NCBI RefSeq assembly: GCF_037392515.1
Contig: NC_090290.1
Span: 36,419,253 to 36,483,252, forward strand
Length of the DNA: 64,000 nt
Reading direction: 5' to 3'
Source: Haliotis asinina
Lineage: Eukaryota > Mollusca > Gastropoda > Lepetellida > Haliotidae
Made by a program: the position numbers and the translations under genes. The stretch's first letter is position 1. Each line of letters starts with the position of its first letter. Below the pieces are notes generated by a model that saw only the letters and a program-made list of their open reading frames with translations, did not search any database and was not told where the DNA came from. Below are positions 34,503 to 45,106 of the stretch, piece after piece.

Positions 34503-35286
34503 CTGAAAATACAATTAAAGACACGATGAATGTGACTGAGTGAGTTTAATTTTACGCCGGTTTTAGCCTTATTCCAGCAATATCACGAATGGGGACACCA
34601 GCCATTGGCTTCAAAATATTGTATCTATATATAATTATATAAACTAATTAAACTATATAACTAACTTATCGACATGTATGGTCTCAACCAAAGACTTTCT
34701 TCTCGACATTACCAGTACATAGCACATCTAAGATGGGCACATTATGGCAGAATATACTAATAATAGTGTTTCTCGACATCGGAAATGCGTTCGCTTGTAA
34801 AAAGATAAACCATAATTGTTTGTGCTGATGTGGTACCACGATCTTTCAAATAGTCATGAATTGTTTATCAAGTTTAAGGTGACTGTTCCAACATTTGAAA
34901 GGTTTATACAGAATGTTGTGATTAACACTGACAACAGATAGTTCTTAGTAGGTCACACATAACTGAGTTAGACCAGAACAACACTCACTGGAACCCAATG
35001 TGCATGAAGGGTAAAGAGACGTATTGGATGCTGGTCCGCGAAGATCCAGACACAAAGTGGAATACATGCTAGTCGCAAGACACTGTTACTCACACACACC
35101 ATGACCATACAGCCAGAATATTACCAAGGACACCGTTAAACAACAGCAAGCTAAACAAGTATAGCTTGACTGATTCTTCATGGCAAAGTAATACCCTTCG
35201 ATAGGGTTTATATAAAGCAGAGAGACAGGGGTGTGGCATTTGTTCGTGGTTGTCAGTACGACCAGGAGTTCGAGTGAACTACCTAC

Positions 35287-35431
35287 CCTTCCAGGGTCTG
35301 TGGAGCAGATGAAGCACAAGAGGATGAAGGCAGCCAGACCTGCGAGGGATATCAGGTTCTCGGGAGTGGGTATAGCCACCTCAATCACCAGGACTATGAT
35401 GATGGCTATCACGCACACCACATACAACACC
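35287..35431 (-). CDS. SLC28A3-like: CNT-B exon 3
   Basis: 145 nt, same borders and frame as 4724-4868. One visible residue change near the end (CSTDPGR vs CSRDPGR). Intact on its own. Confidence 0.92.
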
Positions 35432-35978
35432 CTGAAACAACACCCTGTCATGTTTAATATTTATTGTATATGATAATTAGCAACTATCAAAGTATACCTA
35501 CATCACGAGAGCAAGCAATGCGAGCAGTAAACCTACAATTTTGCAAAACAACAGGTACTGGTCTAGTTGCAACATATGTATTGCACTGCATGAAGTGTTA
35601 GCATGTACGATGCATGGTAGAGCAGATTTGATTTTCGGATGTCCGTTTAAACGGGTTCTAATTCGTGTCTGCAGCCAGTTTATACAGCTACTTAACCTAC
35701 TAAAGGCAATCGAGGAATGGTTTTCAGAGATATATACAAAGGAAGCTATCTAAATCGACACTCATCGGGGCTGAAGAAATACTCCAGTTGAGACAACGTG
35801 CCGGAATGCAGAGATGATGATAAATGTACAAGTCACTGAGGGGACTGAGATTTCACGCCGGTGATGACATCTTGAAGGATTGGGCAGATGCTGTTTTGAC
35901 AGCTTCCACTGAGCTCTATGGTACCAAGGTATTGTTTCTTATGAGTAACATTCTGTGCCGGAAAAATGAAGAACTCAC

Positions 35979-36357
35979 CATCTGACTATTTTTATTTTTC
36001 TGGCATTGTCTGTGTTTGCAAACGCCTGTCCACATGCTTCAAACGGAGCCTTGATGAAGTCCCACGCGAGATTCAATACAATGAGTAACACGGCGAGTAT
36101 TGTCCCAACTAGAAGCCCGATGGAACCTTCATCTCCAAATTTCCAGTACATAGCATAGGCAAAATATGCCATGTATAGCATAACACAACAATAGCAATGA
36201 TTCTCAATATTAGTGTGGAGTTTTCCCTGCAAATAGTGACCACCTTTGTCTGTGCTGACGTGATGCCACTTTGACATCCATTCATTTCATGATCCAGGTT
36301 TTCGGGATCATATTCAAAGCTGTTATTTCGATACCTTGTTTCACTCTCTGCATGCGT
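35979..36357 (-). pseudogene. SLC28A3-like: CNT-B exon 2, 1-nt deletion in TM1
   Basis: Aligns with 5385-5764 and keeps both splice sites but is 379 nt, one shorter. On the plus strand copy A reads atagcacaaacacaac and copy B atagcataacacaac (near 36,178-36,185). The shift converts the first helix after AIVV to LCYTWHILPMLC and reaches a stop near 36,109. The downstream half, read in the other frame, still matches copy A. Confidence 0.9.
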
Positions 36358-36480
36358 CTGAAGAATGAAAAACATATGTCATCACCCAATAATAGCTCTT
36401 CATTTTGAATTACTACAAAGATACAGGAGGAGAACAAAATGAATAAATGAGTCTTTAGACTGCACACGAGTGAAAGACGG

Positions 36481-37865
36481 TGAGTGAGTGCTTACATGGT
36501 TACCTAGTAAAGTGCTTAGGTGGTTACCTGTGAGTGGTTGGGTGAGCGGTTAGAGGGTTACCCAGCGAAGTGTTTACGTGGTTACCTACTTAGTGGTTAG
36601 GCGGTTATACAGTTAGCCGTTACGTGGTTGCGCAGTTAGTACTTACTTAGTTACTGTTTACGTGGGTACCTTATTTGTGGGTAGGTGGTTACACAGTTAG
36701 TGGTTCCGTGGTTTCCTAGTTAGTGGTTAGATGGTTAAATAATCAGTGGTTAGGTGGTTATCTAGTTAGTGATTACGGGTGGTTACACAGTCAGTACTTA
36801 CCTGGTTATGTGGGTTAGGTAGTTACCTTGCTAATGGTGGGTACACAGTTAGTAGCTAGGTGGATACCTAGTTAATGGTTAGGTGATTGCGTGACTAGTG
36901 GTTAGGTAGTTACATAGTCAGAGGTTAGGTGGTTATATGATCAGTGCTTAGGTGATTACAATTTAGTGGTTATATGGTTAGGCACTTAGTAGTTACGTAG
37001 TTACCCAGTTTGTGATTACGTTGTTACGCATTTAGTTGTTAATTAGAGTTCACATAGTTAGTGGTTACGCAGTTAGTGGTTACGTGGTTATGCAGCTACC
37101 GGTTACAAGGTTACGCAGCCAGTGGTTCGGTGGTTACCTTGTTAGTGGTTAGGTTGTTCCACAGTTAGTAGTTTCCTAGATAGTGGTTGGGTGGTTACCT
37201 AGTTAGTGGTTGGGTGGTTATCTACTTTGTGGTCGGATGGCTACCTAGTTTGTGGTTAGGTGCTTGCCTTGTTAGGAGTTGGGTGGTTACCTAGTTAGTG
37301 GTAGTGGTTGGGTGGTTGCATACTTAGTGGTTGGGAGGCTAACTATTTTACGGCTAGGTGGTTACCTAGTTAGTGGTGGGTGGTAGCCTTGTTAGTGGTT
37401 GGTGGTTACGTAGTTAGTTACTAGTTGGTTACCTAGTTAGTAGCTAGGTGGTTACCTAGTCAGTGGTTAGGTGTTTACCGTGTTAGTGGTTATATGGTTA
37501 CCCAGTTAGTGGTTGGGTGGCTACCTAGTTACTGGTTGGTGATTACCTAGTTAGTGGGTGCATGTTTACATAGTTAGTGGTTAGGTGGGTACCTAGTTAG
37601 TAGCTAGGTGGTTACCTAGTTTGTGCTAGGTTGCCTACCTACTTTGTGGTAAGGTGGTTACATAGTTAGTGGTTGTGTGTTTACCTAATTAGTACTTAAG
37701 TGGTTACCTAGATAGTGGTTAGGCTATTATCTCGTTAGTGGTTATTTGGTTACCAAATGGTTGCGTGGTTACTTAGTGGTTGGGTGATTACATAGTTATT
37801 TGTTATTTGGTTACCTAGTTAGTGAATAGTTGGTTATACAGTACTTACCTTGTTACACAAGCAGG
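36481..37865. repeat. Intron-1 minisatellite, copy B
   Basis: Same unit as 5885-6735. The first ~540 bp align unit by unit with copy A; the extra units are mostly 'gttagtggttgggtggttac' variants inserted from about 37,040, pointing to later expansion in B or contraction in A. Confidence 0.95.
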
Positions 37866-38430
37866 GATTACGTATTAAACCAAAAATATTCGAGTAATTT
37901 AGAGACTAATTGATTACGGTTTTACTCCTGTTAGCAATATTCCAACAATATGAAGTATGTGATCAATTTTGAAAACACACTTTTCATGCACAACAACATC
38001 ACTGTCTGTTTCATATATACTCTGTAGTGTGCGCATATTGATTTGCATCAGGGTGTTGATATCAAGTAAGGAATGCGGCGTTACTGCACAAGACAGGCAT
38101 TGATGTCACCCCAAGCGTTGCATTGACCATTTTCCCAATACAAGCTTGTTCTACACTCGTATAAAGTTTCATGAGCAAACCTGAAATAGTTAAATCTTTA
38201 ATGCAATAGTTCGGCAAGGTGAAATAAACTGTTACAGGAGAATGTGGACGTGGAATTTCAGCAAGTCGTTCCAGTTGTATAGGCGTTCGGTGTCAACAGA
38301 GAAGCATAATGCGCTTTACATGATTGTACTCGCTTAACGTGTGGGGATATAGGATTATAATGTCAACTATGGAATGTGTGAGAAAAAGACATTGCGAGCC
38401 AGTTCAGAACTTGTTCATGGAAGCAAGTGT

Positions 38431-39841
38431 TGTTGCGAGTGTGTATTTTCTGTATATTTTTGTTATTAATTCAGTATTAATTATTATTGGGTCATAATGT
38501 TTAGTGTTTTGAATATTAATTATGATGGGTCACATTTCGTTTTAATAGCTGGTCAACACTTTTATCATTCTGGTATTCCGGAATTTATCTGCTCCTAGTT
38601 TTCGATGTGTTTACTTCCATTATTATACAGTGTTGACGATGTTCGTTTGTGCCCGGACTTTCGGGAAATGACATAGTACATATATATAAAGGCTGGTTGC
38701 CGTGTTGAGGGGACACTCACATTCTTTCATATTTGCTGGAGTTACATCTCTGCCACGCTTGATCATCAAAACCCGTCAACGCCTGACCTACATTATCTGC
38801 TGTCACACCGATCGCTGTGTTGACATTCTGCATAGTTGATTACCTCTCGTACTGAGACTTTGGTGAGTTTGCTATATTGTATTTTGTGACCCATTGACTT
38901 AGATTTTGTCTCTCTTGAATTGTATTTGTAATCAGCATTGTTATATTGACTTGTGACTTTGTATACCTCGCTCTCGTTGCATAATAATACAGAATTTGAA
39001 CCTAAACGACTTCTCTTTGTTCTGTTTTGCTGGTTCACAGGGGATTTCTTAAATTGTTGTCACGGTAAATTCTTAACCGTAACAAAATTGGGGGCTCGTC
39101 CGGGATTGAATTCATTTGACATTTGAGACCACTTGTGAAATATATTCCAAATTTCTGCAAATTTACAACAGGTTAATTGTGGAACCAGCAAAATGGTGTT
39201 TAAACTTGAGAAGTTTGTATTGTCCCCTGACTCTGAGACAACTAGTCACTTGAGGAAGTCAGATTTGTTGCAAATTTCTTCACATCAAGTCAGATTTATT
39301 ACACATTTCTTCACAAACCTGCTTTGAGGAAATTTCAGATTTTGAAAATTTTGTTGAATTCATGAGGGAAGTTTTGAAGATGGTGTTTTGGAAATGGTAC
39401 CAGAGGGATGTTCAGACCAGTTGGAAATGAAAAAAATAGAAATGGAAATGAAAACGTTTGAGATGGAGAAGGAAATAGAAAGAGAAATAGAACTGAAAGA
39501 AATGGCAATTGACAGAGAAATAAACCTGAAAAAACTTGAAAACCCATCTCAGTCCTTAGATTTTTCCACTTTTGACATTGCAAGGCATGCTAGGCTGGTA
39601 ACCCCTTTCAATGAGAAAGAAGTAGACATTGCAAACTGTTCTGAAGGGTAAAGCTCAGGATGCTTTTTCAGCTTTGTCAGTACAGCAAAGCTCAGATTAT
39701 GATCTCGCCAAGAGTACACTTTTGAAAGCTTTTGAGTTAGTGCCTGAGGCTTATCGTCAGAAATGCATCAGAGTTACATCTCTGCCACGCTTGATCATCA
39801 AAACCCGCCAACGCCTGACCTACATTATCTTAACCGTAACA
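38431..39841 (+). mobile_element. Internally deleted LTR retroelement (copy B intron 1 only)
   Basis: Copy A runs through this site without it (near 7,330). A 654-bp 5' LTR (38431-39084) starts TGTTGCGAG and ends CCGTAACA, with TATATATAAA at 38681-38690. The primer-binding site is 39089-39106. Gag remnants follow, then a 71-bp remnant of the 3' LTR (39771-39841). pol is gone. No clear target duplication. Ty3/gypsy-like by gag, inferred. Confidence 0.88.
39089..39106 (+). other. Primer-binding site, tRNA-Pro type
   Basis: TGGGGGCTCGTCCGGGAT begins four bases after the LTR's CA end and equals the classic 18-nt site complementary to the 3' end of tRNA-Pro. Confidence 0.88.
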
Positions 39842-39850
39842 GTATTTTGA
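39388..39850 (+). pseudogene. gag remnant of the LTR element
   Basis: A first frame (39388-39651) has a charged coiled-coil-like stretch (KKIEMEMKTFEMEKEIEREI) and FDIARHARLVTPFNEKEVDI. A second, shifted frame (39629-39850) continues LKGKAQDAFSALSVQQSSDY and AFELVPEAYRQK, typical of Ty3/gypsy gag in invertebrates. About 20-30 residues between the two blocks are deleted, with a frameshift, and the tail runs into LTR sequence. Confidence 0.8.
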
Positions 39851-40440
39851 ACATTTTTTTTTTTTTGCTTTAAAAGCGGAACACTTGATTTTTCTTCTTG
39901 ACTACATGATCGACTTACATCAGACATACAGCATGTTAATATAGCAACACAATTGCGTGGAAAGGAATATGAATGCTGACACTATTAATTTTAGAATTGA
40001 TTGATTTGAACGTTACAGGTTGAGTCATAAATGTGACATTTAATGGTGGCGAAAGACGATGTTAAATCATGTCAGTCTGATAATAGCCCATGGGAGTCAC
40101 ATTTGGGCAATGGGTATGGATGAGAGATTGTATGGTTTTCTCGACAATGCCCTAGTACAGTGTATGACATAGTGTTTGACCAGCGGCCCGTTGCTTGCTA
40201 GTTCCATGGCAGGCTTACAACTTTATTTTATAGCCAGACCTGTTGGCCAATACATTTTCCATGGGCATGTATTTTACCATGTCACTGACTACAGGAGATA
40301 TTTCGAAAAAGTTTACAATTGTTGTAGCTAGACGACGTCTAGGCGTCTGTGTACTTCAAACCGTAACATTCACGGATCAGCGCACCCTTTTATTTAACAC
40401 TAAACGTGATTGGTCTAGAGAATGCTTTCAGTGACCAGGC

Positions 40441-41235
40441 TGTATTTGTTAAATTTGCCGTTGCACATGTTTACATTTCACAAGGAGTCACAAATCCCCT
40501 GTACTCATTGCATGGAGAACGTGTAGAGACCATTCTTGTCAAAGATACCAACCATTCTGACTTTTTTTCTGATTCAGATGGCAGGGACACTAAATGAATG
40601 AACAGGGACCACCAAGTTATGATTTGTAAAAAAATGCTTTTGCATATGTTCAAGTTTACCTCACTACAAGTAATTCATTAATTACATTATTTTAACACTA
40701 TAACTCAGTTTCCTGTTTTTGACACAGGGCTGGTTACATGTTAACAGGGCCAGCAACATTTTTCAGTTATCAGCCCTGTGGACTTGATGGTTCTTTTTAG
40801 GAGTTTTGCACACTGGCTAGCAACTAATCCATGTTACCGTAAAAACTGGGTTTCAAACGTAAAGCAGTCTACGGAGTGTATCTCACTCACCATACATCAC
40901 AGCCAAAGTACATACTTTGGCACTATGGAATATGTCATGCTTCAAGAATGGTGTCATCAGGCGACTTACACTTTCCACGAGGAGACGACTACAGGCTTGC
41001 ACTGATGGCCTTGGAGGCCATACACGATTCTGAATGTGATACCTGTTTTTGTGATATTTGGGTGTCTGGTAATCAACATTGAACCTATCATCTGCAATAA
41101 TGAAATGAGTCATGTGGACCTCTTTGCCTGTATACTTTCATTTGAACGCCAGTTTATTTCCTATTTCTTACTATTTGCACTATTGTTCCCTATTCTGGAG
41201 ATCGTGATAATACCTCTGTGAATAGCAGTTTAGGG
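40441..41235. other. Copy-B-specific ~0.8-kb segment, unidentified
   Basis: Replaces about 180 bp of copy A. Holds short frames (e.g. FVKFAVAHVYISQGV... at 40,406-40,597) that I cannot place, probably part of an insertion. No terminal repeats found by eye. Confidence 0.4.
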
Positions 41236-41428
41236 TGAGTGAGTTTAGTTTTATGCCACACTTAGCAATATTCCAGCTATATAGCTGCGGTCTGTAAATA
41301 ATCGGATCTTCACCAGACAAGCCAGTGATGAACATCAATCTGGGCAATTGAGAGCCGATGACATGTGTCAACCAAGTCAGCGAACCTGACCACACGATCC
41401 CGTTAGTCGCCTATTACGACAAGCACGG
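41236..41428 (-). repeat. Interspersed repeat, family 2
   Basis: Minus-oriented; 'gagtgagtttagttttatgc' to 'cgatcccgttagtcgcctat'. In copy A the same repeat seems split between 8,021-8,233 and 8,865-8,920 around a copy-A insertion. Confidence 0.85.
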
Positions 41429-41655
41429 AAAGGCAGTAAACGAAGGGGATGCAGTTCTTGGAAGACGATTACCACTTTTGTGAAACCAGGAGTGGAGTTA
41501 AGGCAAAGCGGTTACACAGTTCGTTAAAAATTGTGAAACAATAGCTTCTTGGCTGCCGTTTCAAAGGAGCCTTCCACAAGAAACACATTTCACCTTGAGC
41601 AAATTGAAATAATTTTCGAAGGGTCATTATTCATTTATTTTGTCAATCAACTTAC

Positions 41656-41790
41656 ATTTTCGAGATTGTCAGTACTACTGTTGATATAGGCTGGATTGTC
41701 CTGGCCTTTACTTGTCCCGTCTTGAAGGCGAGGTGTGATCTGAGTCAGTTCAACACTCATTCTTGGACATGTAAACCTCCCTCACTGCGC
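41656..41790 (-). CDS. SLC28A3-like: CNT-B exon 1 (start codon)
   Basis: Counterpart of 9157-9291, with the coding part 41656-41760 reading the same MSVELTQITPRLQDG...DNLEN tail. Donor AAAAT|gtaagt, acceptor tgcttttcag. Intron 1 (36358-41655) is 5.3 kb against 3.4 kb in gene A because of a longer minisatellite and an LTR-element insertion. Confidence 0.8.
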
Positions 41791-41819
41791 CTGAAAAGCA
41801 ACGTTTGTATGAGTGAGAG

Positions 41820-41945
41820 AGCGAGTTCATCTTTACCCCGCGTCCAACAATATTCCAGCAACACCATAAACGGGCTTCACTCATTGTACCCTTGTCGTAA
41901 GTCGAACCCGGGTATACGGCGTGACAAGAGAACGCTCGCCTGTTT
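41820..41945 (-). repeat. tRNA-derived SINE fragment
   Basis: Copy-B counterpart of 9,325-9,445, better preserved (tcgaacccgggtatacggcgtgac). Sits 30 bp upstream of the exon-1 acceptor, so it lies in the intron before exon 1 or in the promoter region. Confidence 0.75.
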
Positions 41946-42191
41946 GTGAATGAGAGTGAGTTGGGAACTACAGGATATGCATTAAAATACGTCTTAATTA
42001 CTACAAGTCATTCAAAGAAACTCGTCCATTTGAATGAAACGCGGCCATGGTTCGGACAAAATATGTCGAATCCCACCACGATGTTTAGATCCAGTGAACA
42101 CTAAGGGACACAGTTCGTACTATAAGGGTGCAACATTGAGCTACATGTGCTGCTGACCGTCACCACTGATTGAATGTCAAGGTCATTCAAC

Positions 42192-42314
42192 AGTGAACTG
42201 AGCAGATCCGCACAAACAGACTAGTGCCATCTGATTGGTATGGGAACAAAATATACAGTGGAAATGGCCAATCGGATGGCCCTAGTCTGTTTGTGCGGAT
42301 CTGCTCAGTTCACT
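42192..42314. mobile_element. Hairpin (MITE-like) insertion, copy B only
   Basis: Arms of 47 bp with two mismatches (agtgaactgagcagatccgc... and its reverse complement) around a ~29-bp loop. A 15-bp direct repeat, ttgaatgtcaaggtc, stands at 42170-42184 and 42314-42328, while copy A has one such site. Non-autonomous element or fold-back is the best reading. Confidence 0.65.
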
Positions 42315-42328
42315 TGAATGTCAAGGTC

Positions 42329-42845
42329 GCTTATGGCCGACATGTGAGTAGGATTGCCGGCTATTTTGGTGAAAATGCTTGCTTACTGTCGAAAAAATGA
42401 CATGTAGATGTTGCAATAAGTTTTCCGACCCGCGGAATGCCGCGGCAGATCGAATCCAGTCCAGCGCTGGTCCTGCCAACATGGCTGGAATTAATAAACG
42501 AATTTAAAAGGTGAGTTTTCGCCGTATTTGGTGATCCATGATTTTGGCGTGAAATTGCGGAGGTAGCTGTTTTCGATGATTCGTAGTGTATAACTTTTGA
42601 AATAGTGATCCGAATGTGACCATTTATAGCTCATTTTGTAGGGAACTCATCTGGCTTTCGATCCGTTAGCCTCGATGGGGCCTTAAAAATATTTTACGCG
42701 GTAACATGTAACTTTGATCGAGGAGGGGGTGGTTTCTTCGTTACACCCCTTTCCTTTTATATAGTACTAGGGTAGGGTCTATACATCTATATGTCTTTCG
42801 AACGCCGTTTCAAAGCGATACAAGCCCCTGTGGTATGTTGTATAT
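42329..42845. other. Copy-B-specific segment, unidentified
   Basis: No match to copy A, which resumes at 'tatccctcggac'. More GC-rich in part (cgacccgcggaatgccgcgg). Contains ATGGCTGGAATTAATAAACG ending in a donor-like AAAAG|gtgagt at about 42,511. Origin unknown. Confidence 0.4.
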
Positions 42846-43344
42846 CCCTCGGACGTGTGTAAATTGGCACGGTTAAGACTTTCCAATGCTAAGAACACAC
42901 AATACCATTTAGTTAGTGGTAAAATGTAACACATTTATAACTGGTGTTCCATCTTCCCAGCAAAGATTCACGTGATTTTGTTAGATCGTCCTTAACACGT
43001 ACTTTGTGTACACCTCTGACACGAGCAAACTGGCAAGACTTCCACTAGAACCTATCAAAGCTACAAGAATCTACACTTCCACCATGCTGATTTTGCAAAT
43101 ATCTTTTCGGACACGACACCACTCCGTAATCAGCACAGCGAGGAGCATTTACATGATATTATCTTAGTAGTAAATCAGTAAGCAGTCAGTCTGACTTCTC
43201 ATGAAACCGTGTTCTTCTCACTAACACGCCCATTGCAACCGACATATGGCTAACTGAACACTGCTGTTCAATACGGTTTGTACAGATCCATGTATTTCAC
43301 AGGGAGTTTGTGCACAAACTGTTGTTTGGTTTACACTGTTCTGC

Positions 43345-43715
43345 ATAAGTGGGTTGGTAGATGGATGAGTGGATTAATAGAGGGATGGTTGGGTCGTGGA
43401 AGGATAGATGCATGATAGATGATTGGATGGACTGGTGGTTGTATGGATGATGGATGGATTGATGATGGATGGGTGGTTGGGTGGGTTAGTGATTGTTGAA
43501 TGGATGGATGATAGATGGTCGGATGGATGGATGGTTGGGGGTGATGGATGGATGATATGTGATAGATGTTGGATGGGTGGGTGGTTGGAAGGATGATGGA
43601 TGGATAGATGGATGGATGACAGACGGGCGAACGGATTATGACTGACGGGTGGATGAATGAACAGCTGAGTTGGGTAAGGGATTTTGATGGGTTGGATGAT
43701 TGGATGGATGGATAT
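43345..43715. repeat. (GGAT)-based minisatellite, copy B
   Basis: Counterpart of 10,660-10,945, with about 85 bp more array. Confidence 0.93.
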
Positions 43716-43773
43716 GATATTGCAATATCAACGCTAAACAACCTTTACCTTACTTCATACCTTCCGCCATGAT

Positions 43774-44018
43774 TCATTGAGTGAATGAGTTTAATTTTAT
43801 GTCGCACTGAGCAATATTCCAGCTGTATCGCGGTGGTCTATGAATAATCGAGTCTGGACCAGACAATCCAGTGATCAACATCATGACCATCACGCTGCAC
43901 TGTTGGGATTCGATGACACGTGTCAAACAAGTCAGTCTGACCACCCGATCCCGTAAGTCCCCTCTTACGACAAGCATCGGTGACTAAAGGCCGGTATTTC
44001 CACCCGAAACTTCACGGT
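43774..44018 (-). repeat. Interspersed repeat, family 2 (copy B counterpart)
   Basis: Pairs with 10,998-11,241, with 'cacccgatcccgtaagtcc' and 'acgacaagcat' well preserved. Confidence 0.88.
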
Positions 44019-44281
44019 TCTGCCATGGTTTACGTCTGAGGACGGGTATTCAGTCTGACACCGGATGTCATCATTGATTTGAAGCGGATCATTCATTTCA
44101 TTATCACTCCTGTTGTTTTGTACTCCCAACAGGAATGCAATCACATGAGTGATAAGTATGTCAGTCAAACAGGAGTAATAAGAAAGAGTTACCAAGTGAC
44201 TGGTAGACAGGTATTTATTATGTTATTGTTAACCTCTCCTACTATTCACAAACTATGGTTGCCTTATAAGATTGTTGAATC

Positions 44282-44727
44282 CAACTGACAATGGCGCCCA
44301 CCAAACGCTCTAGTCATACGTTAGCAGACTTTAAGTAACACAACCGGTTCATAGTCGACGCTGTGGTTAAACATACCCCTAACGATTAGCGTATGGAACT
44401 CACACACGCACTGCACGTTCCTCCTCGATGTGATTAACGGTATACCGTATTATACAGTTAACATCCCTTTTATCATCATCAGTTGAGGAATTGCATCATC
44501 TTACATGTTCATTTAAACAATCGGACGATTACACGAACAACAAGCTCTCAACTATTCCGTCCCTGTGACAAACAAGCTCTGTTCAGCATGTCGACAATAC
44601 TTTTGATATCACTTGGAGAGGTGAAAACGAGTTCTAATACAATGCTCCTTAAATATTGGCCATAGTGTAAGCCTCAAGTCACGGATTGGGGTCATGTATA
44701 TAATGCAATATTCAGTATGAAAGTTGG
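44282..44727. promoter_or_regulatory. Near-identical non-coding island 1, copy B
   Basis: Partner of 11,798-12,245, same palindrome and mini-ORF. Followed, as in A, by a (TTGG)n run. Confidence 0.5.
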
Positions 44728-45016
44728 TTGGTTGGTTGGTTGGTTGGTTGGTTGGTGTTTAACACCGCACTCAGCAATATTTCAGACATATGGCATCAGT
44801 CTGTTAGTAATCGAGTCAAAATCCAATTGCCAACATTACCGTGTCTCCGTAAGATTTTGAGTCGAACTATGAGACATTTTATCAGTCGGAAAACACAAAC
44901 GTAATGTTTCCACATTGATGTTGGCTGTGTGGTGCAACTGCAAACCAAGAAACGGGATGCGACGAAGCAGTTTACTGTGGGAGGCTGTACGAGGCGATGA
45001 CAACTGGCATCCATCG

Positions 45017-45106
45017 TGACGTCGTTTACGTTGTGACGTAATGCAAAAAAGTTCGATTACGAGGGGCAGACTGGAATGGCGCAGTGACGTCAACACATTG
45101 TGACGT
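45017..45106. promoter_or_regulatory. Cluster of four TGACGT cores (copy B only)
   Basis: TGACGT at 45017, 45034, 45085 (full TGACGTCA) and 45101. Two of them sit in identical 19-bp repeats, ttgtgacgtaatgcaaaaa (45031-45049, 45098-45116). Resembles a CREB/ATF-type site array. It lies in a segment absent from copy A, about 3.3 kb upstream of CNT-B exon 1. Confidence 0.4.

Larger units (their letters stand above)
22042..41790 (-). pseudogene. SLC28A3-like: CNT nucleoside transporter gene B, full length but with three frameshifts
   Basis: Complete SLC28-type gene of 11 exons: coding 41656-41760, 35979-36357, 35287-35431, 34314-34502, 33403-33563, 30634-30759, 27352-27482, 23979-24147, 23403-23662, 22523-22703 and 22042-22064 with stop TGA. 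All borders are GT/AG and phases agree once three 1-nt deletions are allowed for: exon 2 (379 vs 380 nt in copy A), exon 5 (161 vs 162) and exon 9 (260 where phases require a multiple of 3). The implied protein is about 623 residues, normal for the family. It holds the CNT signatures: [57 protein letters not shown] and the C-terminal AGLF. Either a recent pseudogene with splice sites preserved, or an active gene with assembly indels (one lesion is in an A run). Introns hold a minisatellite, an LTR element, a Tc1 element and SINEs. Confidence 0.88.

Noticed and set aside
39388..39651. Host coiled-coil protein
   Set aside because: It follows an LTR and PBS, contains FDIARHARLV/FNEKEVD gag text, and is absent from copy A.
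43331..43741. 136-residue Ser/Pro/His-rich protein
   Set aside because: Antisense reading of the (GGAT)n minisatellite; the copy-A array does not keep the frame.
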